A DNA stretch of 64,000 nucleotides from Hofstenia miamia (Eukaryota > Xenacoelomorpha > Acoela). Shown in pieces: positions 47,834-58,417 of the stretch. The stretch covers positions 1,103,565 to 1,167,564 of the forward strand of contig SCFE01000057.1 in the NCBI GenBank assembly GCA_004352715.1, read 5' to 3'. How positions within the stretch are numbered: position 1 is the stretch's first letter; the number at the start of each line of letters is the position of its first letter. Made by a program: the position numbers and the translations under genes. Under the pieces are notes generated by a model that had not been told where the DNA came from, did not search any database, and saw only the letters and a program-made list of their open reading frames with translations.

Positions 47834-48445
47834 TGATATCCACTGTTTGATCATAACTGAGTCATGGATTATTAGTAATGACGTCGACATGCAGGTATTA
47901 AAGCTGTCATGCCCGAGCGGCTACAATTACTATAGTTATCCTAGACATGATAAACCGAACTCGGTAATAATTGTGCTTTTGGTTATGAATTTGCATATTT
48001 GGAACTATTGCTAACTTCTCGGAAAATATGCATTTGCATGATTTATCGCCCCGACGAGTCAAACTTTAGTGAATTTCTTGATCTTTTTTCTGAACTTGCT
48101 ATTAGCCTAGTGACTGAGTATGAGGATGTAGTATTCGCTGGTGATTTCAATGTACACGTTGACACTCCTGGTGATTACAAGGCCACTAAATTAATGTCAA
48201 CTTTCGATGAGCTGGAATTACGGCAGCATGTTGATTTCCCGACTCACAAAACGGGACACACGCTTGATCTCGTTGTTACTACTCCCTCTGTTGTTACTGA
48301 CATTTACTCCAGTCCCATTATAATATCTGACCATTTTGCTGTCGTGTGTGTCCTAGATCTATCCATTGAGATTCCCCAAAGCAAAGTTGGGAAATGCAGG
48401 AGCTGGTCTCAACTAGACAGCCAATTCACATCTGCTCTTTTTTGA
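47834..48445 (+). pseudogene. LINE ORF2, endonuclease part (frameshifted)
   Basis: Encodes most of an APE-type endonuclease, which in LINEs nicks the target DNA. Visible motifs: ITESW (about 47857), YRPDESNF (about 48040), the catalytic GDFNVHVD (48142-48165) and the catalytic ISDHFAVV (48328-48351). The key Asp and His residues are present. A frame change near 47950-47970 separates the first part from the second, and a stop arises at 48442 just after a T6 run (48436-48441). With five Ts the frame would continue straight into the RT ORF that follows. So the ORF is broken at two points but not decayed. The first ~100 residues of the endonuclease are missing because of 5' truncation. Confidence 0.8.
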
Positions 48446-48473
48446 CTCATGGACTACTAATTATCACATCAAT

Positions 48474-50534
48474 ATGGATGTCAATGATGCTTTTTCCCTC
48501 TTTTCCAATGAATGTTTTAAGTACATTGACATCTTTTTGCCTCTTCATGACAAGGTCGCGAAATCCTCTAAGAAATGTCCATTTTTTGATCAAGAACTTT
48601 ATCAGCTTAAACGTGAACGAAGAAAAGCAGAAAGAGTATTCAATCATTCTAATTCAACTGATGACTTCAAAAATCTTCGTCGGCTTACCTTAAAGATGAA
48701 CTATAGTCTTAAGAAGAAACGCCAATCATTTTATGAAGACAGCTTCTCATCTGCTCGTAACATGCGTGATATGTATAACGTACTCAACGTTCTTATGGGC
48801 AAAACGAAAGAAGAGGTTCTGCCTTTACATCATGATGATACTATGCTTGCTAATGAGTTTAATAACTTCTTCTTCAACAAGATTCTTGGAATATCAGAAG
48901 TATTGTCTATCAAATGCTTGCCTTATTCTCCATCTGTTTGTGTTGAAAATTTTGCGTTTGCTTCTTTCGAAGGTATTACCGAGGGCGATTTATGCGACGT
49001 GTTTTCGACATTGAGTAATGGTACATCCATGCTAGATGCAGTAAAAACCCCGATTTTTAAGTCTCTTACTGGTCTTCATCCAATAATTGTTTCATTAATT
49101 AATCAGTCACTGACTAAAGGCATATTTCCTGACTGTTTGAAATTAGGTATAACCAAACCTCTGCTAAAAAGGGCTGGCCTCTTTGCGAATGATAAGGCTA
49201 ATTATCGACCGGTTACTCAGCTGCCTCTCTTGTCAAAAGCTTTGGAGAAGATTGTATCCAAGCAGTTGATATCTTATCTTGAAAGATTTAATATGATTGA
49301 TCCTTTTCAATCTGCTTATCTATCGGGTCGAAGTACCGAAACTGCTCTTTTAGCCTTATACTCTGACTTTCTCCTATCATTTGATAACAAGAAACCCATT
49401 TGTTTTATTTCGCTTGACCTATCTTCGGCATTCGATACTGTTAACCATTGCATTCTATTGAATATCATGAAATCCCGGTACGGTATTAATGGTACTGCTC
49501 TTAGTTGGTTTAAGTCTTACTTGATGAATCGCAAACAGAAAGTCGTTATTAATGGTGCGTGTTCGAATTCTTTAATGTTCCATTTGGGTGTCCCTCAAGG
49601 GTCTATATTAGGGACCCTGCTTTTCCTAATGTATATTTATCCATTGTCGGAGTTCGTGCGTTCACTTGGTCTTTCATGTCATTTTTATGCTGATGATTCT
49701 GTTGTTTATTTTACCATTTCTCCGGCTGATATGTATAATTACGAATATGATATTGGTCATTATTTTAATCAGATTGCTAATTTTTGTGCATCGCTCAGGC
49801 TGAAAATCAATGAAGCAAAAACGGAAGTAATGTTTTTGTGGTCTGAAAGGTTACGTTGTACATTCCCACATACTATTGCTATTAATGATGTCAGCCTTAT
49901 ATGGTGTGACAAAGTCAACGTGTTAGGTGTTATTACGGACAAAAATCTAAGCCTGCGACATCATATTGATAATCTTTTCGTAGCTTGTATTCGTACTCTG
50001 AAATCCATCCGTCGGATACGTAGATTCCTAAACAATTCAACGACTAATCATTTAGTACGAAGTTTGGTGCTAAGCAAACTTGATTATTGCAACTCACTGT
50101 TTTACGCTCTCCCGAGTTATCAATTAAAAAAGTTGCAACGCATCCAAAATATGGGAGCTCGGCTCATTTTCAAACTGCAGTGGTCTGATCACATTACTCC
50201 CTATCTCCATGACTTGCACTGGCTATGTATTAGGGATCGAGTTTCATTCAAACTATTAGTATTAGTTTATAAAGCTTTAAATGATGCCGATTGTCCCGAG
50301 TACCTAAAGAATATGATCTCACCTAATGATCTACATGGCCGACGTACTCGACTGCAGTCAACACCACAACTTGTGATGCCTCGTACACGTACTTCATATG
50401 GAGATCGTAGTTTTTCTGCTTCAGGGACACTGCTTTGGAATAAGCTACCGATTTACATCAAGCAGTCCTCGTCATTAGTGACTTTTAAGAAAGATCTGAA
50501 GACACATCTCTTTAGAAACCACTATTACCCATAA
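48474..50534 (+). CDS. LINE reverse transcriptase, 686 codons, uninterrupted
   Basis: The RT part of LINE ORF2. The ATG at 48474 is only the first Met after the T6 frameshift; in the intact element it would be internal. Blocks in order: a basic linker (residues 40-100), YRPVTQLP (244-251), QSAYLSGRSTETALL (279-293), motif A DLSSAFDTVNH (315-325) with its catalytic Asp, GVPQGSILG (372-380), YADD (405-408), LRLKINEAKTE, then the long C-terminal domain with RSLVLSKLDYCNSLFY, RIQNMGARLI, and the FGDRSFSASGTLLWNKLP-like end shared by CR1, L2 and Rex-type LINEs. All catalytic acidic residues are present. In the cell such a protein copies LINE RNA into DNA at the nicked target. The lack of any stop over 686 codons suggests recent activity. 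The C-terminus (LKTHLFRNHYYP) is complete. Confidence 0.9.
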   Translation: MDVNDAFSLFSNECFKYIDIFLPLHDKVAKSSKKCPFFDQELYQLKRERRKAERVFNHSNSTDDFKNLRRLTLKMNYSLKKKRQSFYEDSFSSARNMRDMYNVLNVLMGKTKEEVLPLHHDDTMLANEFNNFFFNKILGISEVLSIKCLPYSPSVCVENFAFASFEGITEGDLCDVFSTLSNGTSMLDAVKTPIFKSLTGLHPIIVSLINQSLTKGIFPDCLKLGITKPLLKRAGLFANDKANYRPVTQLPLLSKALEKIVSKQLISYLERFNMIDPFQSAYLSGRSTETALLALYSDFLLSFDNKKPICFISLDLSSAFDTVNHCILLNIMKSRYGINGTALSWFKSYLMNRKQKVVINGACSNSLMFHLGVPQGSILGTLLFLMYIYPLSEFVRSLGLSCHFYADDSVVYFTISPADMYNYEYDIGHYFNQIANFCASLRLKINEAKTEVMFLWSERLRCTFPHTIAINDVSLIWCDKVNVLGVITDKNLSLRHHIDNLFVACIRTLKSIRRIRRFLNNSTTNHLVRSLVLSKLDYCNSLFYALPSYQLKKLQRIQNMGARLIFKLQWSDHITPYLHDLHWLCIRDRVSFKLLVLVYKALNDADCPEYLKNMISPNDLHGRRTRLQSTPQLVMPRTRTSYGDRSFSASGTLLWNKLPIYIKQSSSLVTFKKDLKTHLFRNHYYP

Positions 50535-50603
50535 TTTCGTTGTTCGCTCTTGAATGTACTTTTGTATAGTGTGAGCGTAATATTGTATAATAATAATAAT
50601 AAT

Positions 50604-50888
50604 AACTTTGTGTTTCATTTTCCACTCAAATATGCTGTTCTTCCTCAAAAAATTCGAAATCATGTTGTTTTTTCCTGCAAAGTTTTTAATAAATGACCCA
50701 TCGCAATTTAGGAACCCCGTTATCCTCTGAATATCTTTCTTTGTTAAGGGCGCCATTTTTTTGTCAATCAAATCCTTCATATTATTCGTAATGGTAATCA
50801 AACCCTGTTTAATTACTCTTCCGTGGAAGGTTACCTCAGTTCTTAATATCGTACATTTATTACCATTTACCTTTAGCCCCGCATTGTA
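50604..50888. repeat. Right copy of the ~285-bp duplication flanking the LINE
   Basis: 285 bp that start directly after the LINE's (ATA)n tail and repeat 47548-47833. This copy keeps the gypsy reading frame open; the left copy has one extra base that breaks it. Confidence 0.9.
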
Positions 50889-51255
50889 CAATATTTTTAA
50901 TGTTTGTGACAACTAATCAAGATCCGCTGTTATTGCGTGACTTGTTGTCAAAATGTCGTCAATGTATGCAGTCACTCCGTCTCTCAACACTCTCATAATG
51001 TATTGCTGGAATTGGCGGGGTTTTACACAACCTGCAGGACATGTAATGCCACTCAAAAAGGTCGTGAGTCGTAATGAACACTGTTTTCTCCACATCTCAC
51101 AAATTCATAGGAATCTGCCAAGATGCCTTGCAAAGGTCCAAGCAAGAAAGTATTAAAACTCACTGGCTTTGTAGAGTAAATCTTCAATGCAAGGCAGGGG
51201 ATAAGCGTCTTTTACTATAATCACGTTTAGTTTCCTATAATGCATACTCCCACAT
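50606..51255 (-). pseudogene. Ty3/gypsy pol remnant: reverse transcriptase
   Basis: The upstream half of the gypsy pol on the minus strand. From about 51250: HYRKLNVIIVKDAYPLPCIEDLL (first RT block), then DLCKASWQIPMNL (motif A, about 51150) with an in-frame stop, then KTVFITTHDLFEW, and after a frame change CPAGCVKPRQFQQYIMRVL (about 51040-50985) and the catalytic AYIDDIL (about 50955). From 50912 it continues without a break through NAGLKVNGNKC and the connection domain until the LINE boundary. The same DNA resumes at 47833 beyond the LINE. Sequence before 51255 shows no protease or gag. Confidence 0.85.
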
Positions 51256-51428
51256 TACAATGTATATGAGTATTATATTTTTTATCAATGCAATATCTGA
51301 AGAGGACATTGAAATTTAAAATTGATGAAGCAATGGATTTATGTGGCTTAGTACAATATTTTATAAACTATGTTGAAATTTCTGTTATGAATCTATATGA
51401 AGATTAGTGTTACGCGAAATACATATAA

Positions 51429-52195
51429 ACATAGCTCCGGTCAAAAAATATGAGAAACAAATTTTTTTTCAATTTCCTAGCAAAAAAACAAAAAACTAAA
51501 TTTAGGCCAATCTATAGCAAATTAAGTTTTGTATAAATTTATGTAAAAGGAATTAGGCAAAATGTCTCCGGAGTGAACAAACCTTTTCAAAGATCTGTCA
51601 ATAATTGAGTCCATCAAATTCTTCTGCATTCTCGGGGTAATTTTTTCTTTGGACTCCAGCAAATATTACTTCACTTCAGTTTTTGCATATTTTTGGATTT
51701 TTCTTTTCCCATTGTCCTTCATGATTCCCCATGCATTTTCTATAGATGAAAGGTCCGGTGAGTTTGCAGGCCACTGCGGGATTAGCGGATTTTTTTCTCT
51801 GAACAAATGTTGAGTATGTCTTAAAGTTTGCAGGGGTATCTTGGCTGTCGTACACCAAGGAGAAATGTTTTTTCTATGCAGCTGGAACATGTATTCATCA
51901 GTTATGAAAACATTTCTGAAAAATAAATCAAGCGGCCATGCTCCACAGTCTTCTGTACACTTTCGATGTTGAGATAAATTTGTTATGGGATTCTTGAAAG
52001 TTTGAGTTTAAATGAGCGGTTGATTTCAATGGGTTTTGTAAAGCGATTTTGACAAAACTTTTACGTTCATTTCCTGTCAAATTGAGAGGTCACCCATTTC
52101 CTTTCTTCATTTTTAGCGTGTTAGTTTCAGTAAACTTTTTGAAGTTTCTGTAGAATATTTTTAGGTTCATAGCCGATATCTTGAAAAAAGTTTTG
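51429..52195 (-). pseudogene. Tc1-like transposon remnant with near full-length transposase traces
   Basis: On the minus strand from about 52170: a FKKFTETNTLKMKKGNG segment (HTH and GRP-type linker), then LTGNERKSFVKIALQNPLKST (second HTH), then a VYRRLWSMAA segment. From 51890 comes the end of the catalytic core, with the HTAK-like WCTTAKIPLQTL and WPANSPDLSSIENAWGIMK (51775-51720, third acidic position Glu in IENAW), running to about 51580. The middle of the core, including the first catalytic Asp, is deleted. 51434-51455 (GGTCAAAAAATATGAGAAAC) looks like a Tc1-type terminus; its partner was not found. It is dead. Confidence 0.75.
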
Positions 52196-52304
52196 CTGTC
52201 GTTCCACTACATTAAAGATATTGCAGAACGTTTCTTGCATCTTGATGAGACATGGTTAGTGAAAATTAATAAAAGACCTGTCTCCAATATAGTAATCATA
52301 CGAC

Positions 52305-54682
52305 GTTCAGATCCCGTATGCCCAGTCTGTGCCCGTAGTGTAGAAGCCCCTGTGCCCAGTACGGGCCTACAGTAGCTTATCAGAAAATGACTGATGTTAA
52401 TTAAAGATTTGATGAAGGGAGATCCAGGCCTTTAAATATTGCTGATGAAAGTCTACATTTCGGAGCTGGTTAGATTCGGGTAGTGAATATTCTGATCAGA
52501 TCGAGTTCGAGTATATGCTAAACTCATGTGTCAATATCTTAAAACATTTTGATAAGACAGCGACTCTTAAAGTATTGCGAACGTTTAATAAGCAGCATCA
52601 GGGGATTTTTTTCTCACTTGTTTTTGTGGATTGTGAACAAATGCTGACGATAAATTTCGTTCATATTCTTAAACATTGCGCCTAAAAAACGTGTTGTATT
52701 GGAAAACAAGATAAATACTTGGTTTATTTTAAAGTTTGTTTGTGAATGTTTCAAAATGCTTCTGCGACCTAATAAATTTCTTTTGCTCTCAGTACAAATT
52801 CATATTACACGAAAATGATTGTCTTTAAATTGCAGCTTGCACATGTATCCTTCGTACATATTATTATTATTATTATTCACCATATTTTATATAATGGTCA
52901 TTATGACCATAAAGTATATACGAAATTTAAAATATAGCCATTATAGATGGCTCTAAAATATCACCTTGCCATATATGGCCATACCATTAACGACACCCTT
53001 GATCCACACTAAGTTCGTGGATTTCTTTATGATAACATAGATAATAAACTATTTGCACATCAAATCACAACGTGTAGGGTTCAAAATATCTGGAAACAAT
53101 ATATATAATAATCTAGGACAGGCCCAGTGTCCGCGCCCATGCCCAGTCCGTAGCCCACACCCATAAAAATAGGTCCGAATCCTAAGCACTTTATGCTAAC
53201 TGTTATTAAAATATAACATAACATGCATGAACATCACCTTTGTAAACATTACTGAGAAGTTTAATTTTACAACTATAAAGTCATAATTAAGTCTGGTTTC
53301 GAGTAGATGTATCAACAAGTTTTGTCAATTCATTGACAAATCGTACATCAATCTTCTTAACAATATTTGACAATATTAAACAATATGAAAATACTTTAAA
53401 TAATTGCTGCATTGCCCTGCTTGCATGACATTGTAAAAAAAGTATATTACATTAAATCAATTCAAACTATGTCGAACGTTTTCTGGAGTTAACAGCTTAA
53501 GCTTATTCATTTACAGCTTACAATATACACTCTCCGAAAAATCTCATATTTTCTAATAAATCAATTTCCTTTTATGAAAGATGAAAACTTATTTCATATT
53601 TTTTAGGTATTATTTTCTTTTTTGAAAACTTCTTTGAATTCAAAAATGATATATCAATAATTTATGCGAAATTGAATCTCAAAGTTTAAAAATTAACATT
53701 AGTTTAGTATAAGTATTTATTTTCATTCAAAAAAGTATTTGTACATTTAATTAAAAGATCATAACTTAATTAAATCAGCAAAGTCCACAATTATTTGCAA
53801 ATTTTTAACACATATATACAAGGAAATTCCGTTCCGTTTAATTAAGTGATTTGCATAAATGAAATTGTTTGTCTGCTTTGGGAGATTGTGAACATGGAAT
53901 TAATACAACACTGGTAAAATCTTGCACTGGCACTATCACAAAAAATGACGTTGAGCTGTGTTCATCATTAAAAGATATTTTTTTTCAAAATTATTTTCTA
54001 GATATAAATCTCTTATATGTTACACTTGAATTATTCTTTTGATATAAGATGTAATTTCTCAAGCACTCTTTTAAGATTCAATCACTTAAGTGTAGTATTT
54101 CAAGATAAAAATGTCTTGATTAATTGCATAAAGTTTCAAGATATTTTTCTCTTGAAAACAAAAACATTTTTTATGCAAAAGTACTATATTGTGATCAATG
54201 AATGTAATTATCAGAATTTGATTGTGAAATGGAACTCTTTAAAATGGATGAATATCATGATTTTTATGTGGTTGGTGAAATATTTTATGTAATGCGTTAT
54301 AATTTCTACTATAAATTTACATGGATGTTAGGGTTACATAGAATCTAGGAAGTGACAACATGAGTTTAAAATGGACCCAAACCTGACCTGATCAGAGTAT
54401 TCACTGCCCGAACCCGAACCGGAATTACTTAATGTCTTAGATCTCTGTCAAATAGAGCTGTTGATAACATTATCAATGAATCCGAATCTACCATACTCAA
54501 AACCCGAAATTACTCGAGTGCCGATGTCACTCTCAAATTGAAGCTTTATGCAGAAAATGGATATAAATCAATTATAAATTTCAAAGAAATGGTTTTAAGA
54601 ATTATGATCTTCGAGCAACAACAATAAACAATTATTATATGTTCAGAGCCTGTATGCTCCTGCCCGTACCAGTACATCTTAA
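52305..54682. repeat. Region bounded by GC-rich direct repeats and an inner inverted pair
   Basis: Outer direct repeats: 52305-52337 and 54641-54670 share GTTCAGA-CC-GTATGC followed by TGCCCGTA. Inner inverted repeat: 52458-52533 against 54356-54424 (reverse strand), sharing GTGAATA-TCTGATCAG and TAAACTCATG. A third GCCCAGT/CCGTAGCCC cluster lies at 53115-53155. Between them is AT-rich DNA with one 91-codon frame (54017-54292) of no recognisable kind. A TATTATTATTATTATTATT tract is at 52861-52877. It looks like an old composite or non-autonomous DNA element of about 2-2.4 kb, but no target duplication was seen. Confidence 0.45.
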
Positions 54683-54706
54683 TCCGTCCCGGTACGGACC
54701 CTACCC

Positions 54707-55020
54707 CAGGCCCGTAGCCAGCATAATCCCCTAAGGAGGTCGATGCGCATTTAGGAGGGGTTCTTTATAGTATAAACTAAAATTTTACCAAGCCTGTACA
54801 TCATTTATTTTTGTTGCATCCATGGGCGTACGCGGATTTCCTGACTTGTGAGTTGGAGTGATGCCTTAGAATTGAATTATTAGGAGCCATGTTACAACAA
54901 TTGTATTAACAAATTTTATTTTTACAAGCTGATTTTGCTATTAGCTTTATTGTCTAGGAGGAATTGCCTGACCTTCCAGGGGGGTTCAACCCCTCCTAAA
55001 CCCCCGTGACGACTGGCCTG
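54707..55020. mobile_element. hAT-type MITE (314 bp) with exact 8-bp target duplication
   Basis: The left end reads CAGGCCCGTAGCCAGCATAA; the right end on the minus strand reads CAGGCCAGTCGTCACGGGGG, an imperfect inverted pair that goes on to matching AGGAGG/AGGAGGGGTT stretches. CCCTACCC lies exactly outside both ends (54699-54706 and 55021-55028), an 8-bp target duplication typical of hAT. No coding capacity. It inserted into the GC-rich repeat island ending the previous region, and lies only about 90 bp from the large hAT-like element at 55111. Confidence 0.85.
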
Positions 55021-55102
55021 CCCTACCCCCAGATAATTATGATAAATTTCTAACTGATAATAAATTGTTAATAAATGTTATTGCAATTCGTAAAAGGTAT
55101 AT

Positions 55103-55110
55103 ATGGTAAG
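55103..55110. repeat. Target-site duplication, left copy (8 bp)
   Basis: ATGGTAAG, identical to 59023-59030, directly outside the hAT-like element. Confidence 0.88.
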
Positions 55111-56088
55111 TAGGGTGTTCAGAAATTACATGATGTGAAAATAATTTTTGAAAATAATTTGGGTTACCCTTTTATTTTGTGAGGCTGCTTAATATAAGCT
55201 TGTAAAAAAAATTTCAGGTCTATCGGATCATTTTATCAGACAGCTCAAGGCCACTGAAGATACGGGAAAAACCGTTCTATTTATGTAAAAATTGCATATT
55301 TTCGCAACTTTACACAAAATCTGGTTTAACATAAAATTGATTAAATTTTGCATCAGATATTTTATTTATAATTTTAATATGTAGTTCTAGACATAATAAA
55401 GCTCTTTATAACTTAACAGATAATAATAACATATACTAGTAGGCAATGTTTGAAACTCTCTATTTAAATTTAATATATATATTATCTACATTATTGCTCA
55501 TTTTGTATTATTTACCATTGTTAGGTTAATTTACTTAGCGTATTTAGGACAGTATACTGTTATAAATATAATATTTAACCAATAAATAAAATATGATAAT
55601 GCATAATGTTCTTATTGCATTTATAGTGAATAATAAATTATGACGTGAGCACTTTATCTTAGTGACACATACCAGATCTACCCTACTACCCAGAGTACCC
55701 TACTACCCTCTCATTTTGTTTGGTTGTACATAAACTGACAAGTCAAGCCATATCCATAAATTAAAAAACATTAGTTTGCATCTTTACTTATTTAATTCTT
55801 AACAAAATTGTTTTCAAAATTTTTTAGATTATTAAGTAAAGTCATAAGTCAAATGCGTTTATCTTATAGTAACTTACTATAATACATTAACAGACAGTTC
55901 AACTCTTCTCGAACCATACATATTATGTAGGCATTAACGATTTTAGAAATAAATAAAAAAATCTTTTTCAAAAATGATTTGCAATAGTGTCAAATTAAAG
56001 TTTTAACATTTTAATTAGTCAAAAAAAATATTGTATATCACGACTAAAATTATTCAATCCACCATATATCATATAAAGTAGAATATGG

Positions 56089-58404
56089 TTAGACTGCATT
56101 GTCCACAAGCAAAGTTTTCTTCAGTGGCTTCTTTATCAGATTTCTGTGATATTCTATCACTTGAAAAACAAGCTAACGCTGTTCTTCATCATTAGTGAGT
56201 GTGAGGTTGAAGTCAGTTGCTAACTTCACAGCGCGCTCAGCACAATCGTTTACCACACGTAGTGCAGTTACCTTCTCTCGGCTGAAAATATAGCCTTGGT
56301 TCAGGCTCCATGTTTCTGGATCACTTTCAAGGAAGCCATTGGCAACTTCAGAGCGGTGAACAGGTTGAGAGATCCCCTTGTTGCAAACTCTGCTAGCTGC
56401 CTCTCTTTGAATAAGTGATTAGCAGGGACGTGAACTCTTCTGGCATCTTCCTTCATTTCCGACTTCTGTAAGGCAAGTACAATATTCTTTTTCTCTTCTG
56501 CTGCAACTGCATCAGAGAAAAGAGCCAGTGCAACCAAATCCTCGCTTAGGTACGAGATGGCCTCTTAATTTTGACAACGCTTTCTTGGCAACTCTCGAAT
56601 CAACTTCTGAGTAGTCTTCCAAAGCCTGAAGAAGTTTTAGGTCATTTGAAGGTGCATTACAAGCATCACTTGCAGTGAACCATGCTTGTATGCACAAGGT
56701 GATTGTGAAAAGACAGATGCGTCTTAGAGACTGGCTTTCATGTGCAGTTAGTTGAAACTGGCCTCGGAAACAGACGATCTTTAGAAAGTAAATGTCCTTT
56801 GCCATCCACCGTGCACGATGGTATGGACCAGGGGGGCTGAATTTAGCATGTCCTGCGGCTCCTGCCACATCTTCTCCAAGTGTGATGAGAGCTAACCTAA
56901 TGAACTCCAAATAGTCGTCTCTCGGTTGTTTGTCCATCAGTTTACTGTGAAGAAAGGTTACAGCAGAGTTTCGGTTGTTGTTAAACCAAATTAGTTCGTT
57001 GTCATCAAGACTTGTAACTATTGGATCAAATTTGCCTTTGTCAATGGAAGACCAGTTTTTCTTGAAGCGACAAAAAATGCCAATTTGTGGTCCAGATGCA
57101 GTAAAGAAAGTGTCGAATACGGCTGAAGCAATAATTTCAAATATATGATGCCTGCAAGCCAAGAATAGTATGCGTTTATTCAAGGCATTCTGGATTACTG
57201 TAATTGCCCCTGTATGGACGCCTGTATTTGTACTCATGGTATCAAAACATAATCCTGCAAGCCATTCAGACACACCATCCAATTCATAGATTAACTTGAT
57301 AACAGCTTTTCCCATCAGGATTCCAGTTCCAGACTGCAGTTTTGGAATTCCTAGTAGCTTTTCTGTGTCTTTTCCCGATACAACGACAGGCAAACGATCA
57401 GCCATTGTATCTTCATCGTCTGGCATCAGCTTACCATCAAAGTGCACAACAAGAGGTGTGTCAGGTGAAAAAGTCTTCTGAACGACTTCTCCAATTGATT
57501 TACGAACTTTTTTTCGTGCTTCATAAAATGAAGTTGTTGACAGTGTCAGATCATTTACTGGAACGCCGGTGGCTTTTAATGCAGGGCCAATGATGTGCAT
57601 TGCTTCACGTGGTGTAGTAGCAGTTCTGTCCAAACTAGCTGCAACTAAAGGATCTTCTACAATACAGCGTTTATCCAACTTCAGATTCATTGACTCAAAA
57701 GTGCTTGCACTTGATGATTCAGGTTTATTAGTTTGCCTTTCAAAATATTTATTTATGACCACGGACTCATCACTGGCAGATTCATCACCTGTTGATTGAG
57801 ATGAATCATCAACATTTAGAAGCAGTTCATTTGATTTGATTACCATCCGTTTTTTCCCTTTTTGTTCCTTTTCAATTCGCATCATCTATTCATGATGTCG
57901 TTTCTGTCGCCTTTCTTCTTGTTTGCGAAATTGCAAGTCTTCTCCAGCCATTATCATCTGCCTTATTCCTCGCTGATCTTCAAGAAATCTAAGGTCCTCT
58001 GGGATTTTGATAAGTTTTTCTACATTAGCATAAGATAAATCAAACAGCAGATTTAGTTTATTGCTAAAATTAGCCTCCAACTGAGTTTGCCTATCACTCC
58101 GCCGCGCCATATTTTTCCTAACGTTGACATACTCCTGATAGAAAGCTTTCAGAAATTTAATTCCATTCTGTTTCTGCTTTATGGGAATGTTAGCCATGTG
58201 CCAAAACTTAGATACATCATCAAACACATTTGAACAGCTTGTAGAAAGATCTAGTTTGTTGATCTTCAAATCATAATACAGACGACATAATACTTGACGG
58301 TTGGTAGGTAATTGGTTGCTATCAAGTCCAGGAATCATCTCTCCCAACAACCAAATGCTGAGAGACTGTCTTATTTGACAACCTGCTTTAGTCACTGCAC
58401 TCAT
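56089..58404 (-). pseudogene. hAT-like transposase, ~770 codons, broken by two TAG stops and two frameshifts
   Basis: Starts at the ATG at 58404. Codons 1-172 end at TAG (57888-57886), and the same frame goes on for 457 codons to 56512. A shift near 56550-56565 passes into the frame ending at 56301; a second near 56335 leads to a frame with one more TAG (56175-56173) before the final TAA at 56089. There is no BED or THAP zinc finger at the N-terminus, which is acidic-basic with a charged, coiled-coil-like stretch near 150-170. The core looks like an RNase H-fold transposase: HFDGK (second segment, residue 150) as the likely first Asp, FDTMSTN (215) as the second, ACRHHIFE (243-250) as the C-xx-H signature, YHRARWMAKDIY (355-366), WFTASDACNAPSND (402-415), and an SEDLVALALFSD block after the shift, which may hold the last acid. 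The family occurs as uncharacterised multicopy proteins in many invertebrates (from memory, to be checked). Sense parts are otherwise intact, so decay is recent. Confidence 0.8.
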
Positions 58405-58417
58405 TGTTGACTAATTA

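Larger units (their letters stand above)
47834..50603 (+). mobile_element. CR1/L2-like LINE inserted in gypsy, 5'-truncated, nearly intact ORF2
   Basis: A non-LTR retrotransposon of about 2.77 kb in opposite orientation to the gypsy pol it splits. It begins inside the endonuclease (DIHCLIITESW, from 47835), so it is 5'-truncated, as is usual for target-primed reverse transcription. It ends with a simple (ATA)n tail (about 50586-50603). The whole insertion lies between two copies of the same ~285 bp of gypsy sequence. The RT-containing ORF has no stop, so the copy is much younger than the other LINE relics in this window. Confidence 0.88.

Noticed and set aside
47548-50888. Tandem gypsy copies as the reason for the flanking duplication
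   Set aside because: The repeat borders coincide exactly with the LINE start and the end of its simple-repeat tail, which a second gypsy copy would not predict. It is not fully excluded without long reads.
57296-57799. Plus-strand frames within the hAT-like transposase
   Set aside because: They are antisense shadows of the minus-strand transposase, whose motifs are clear.
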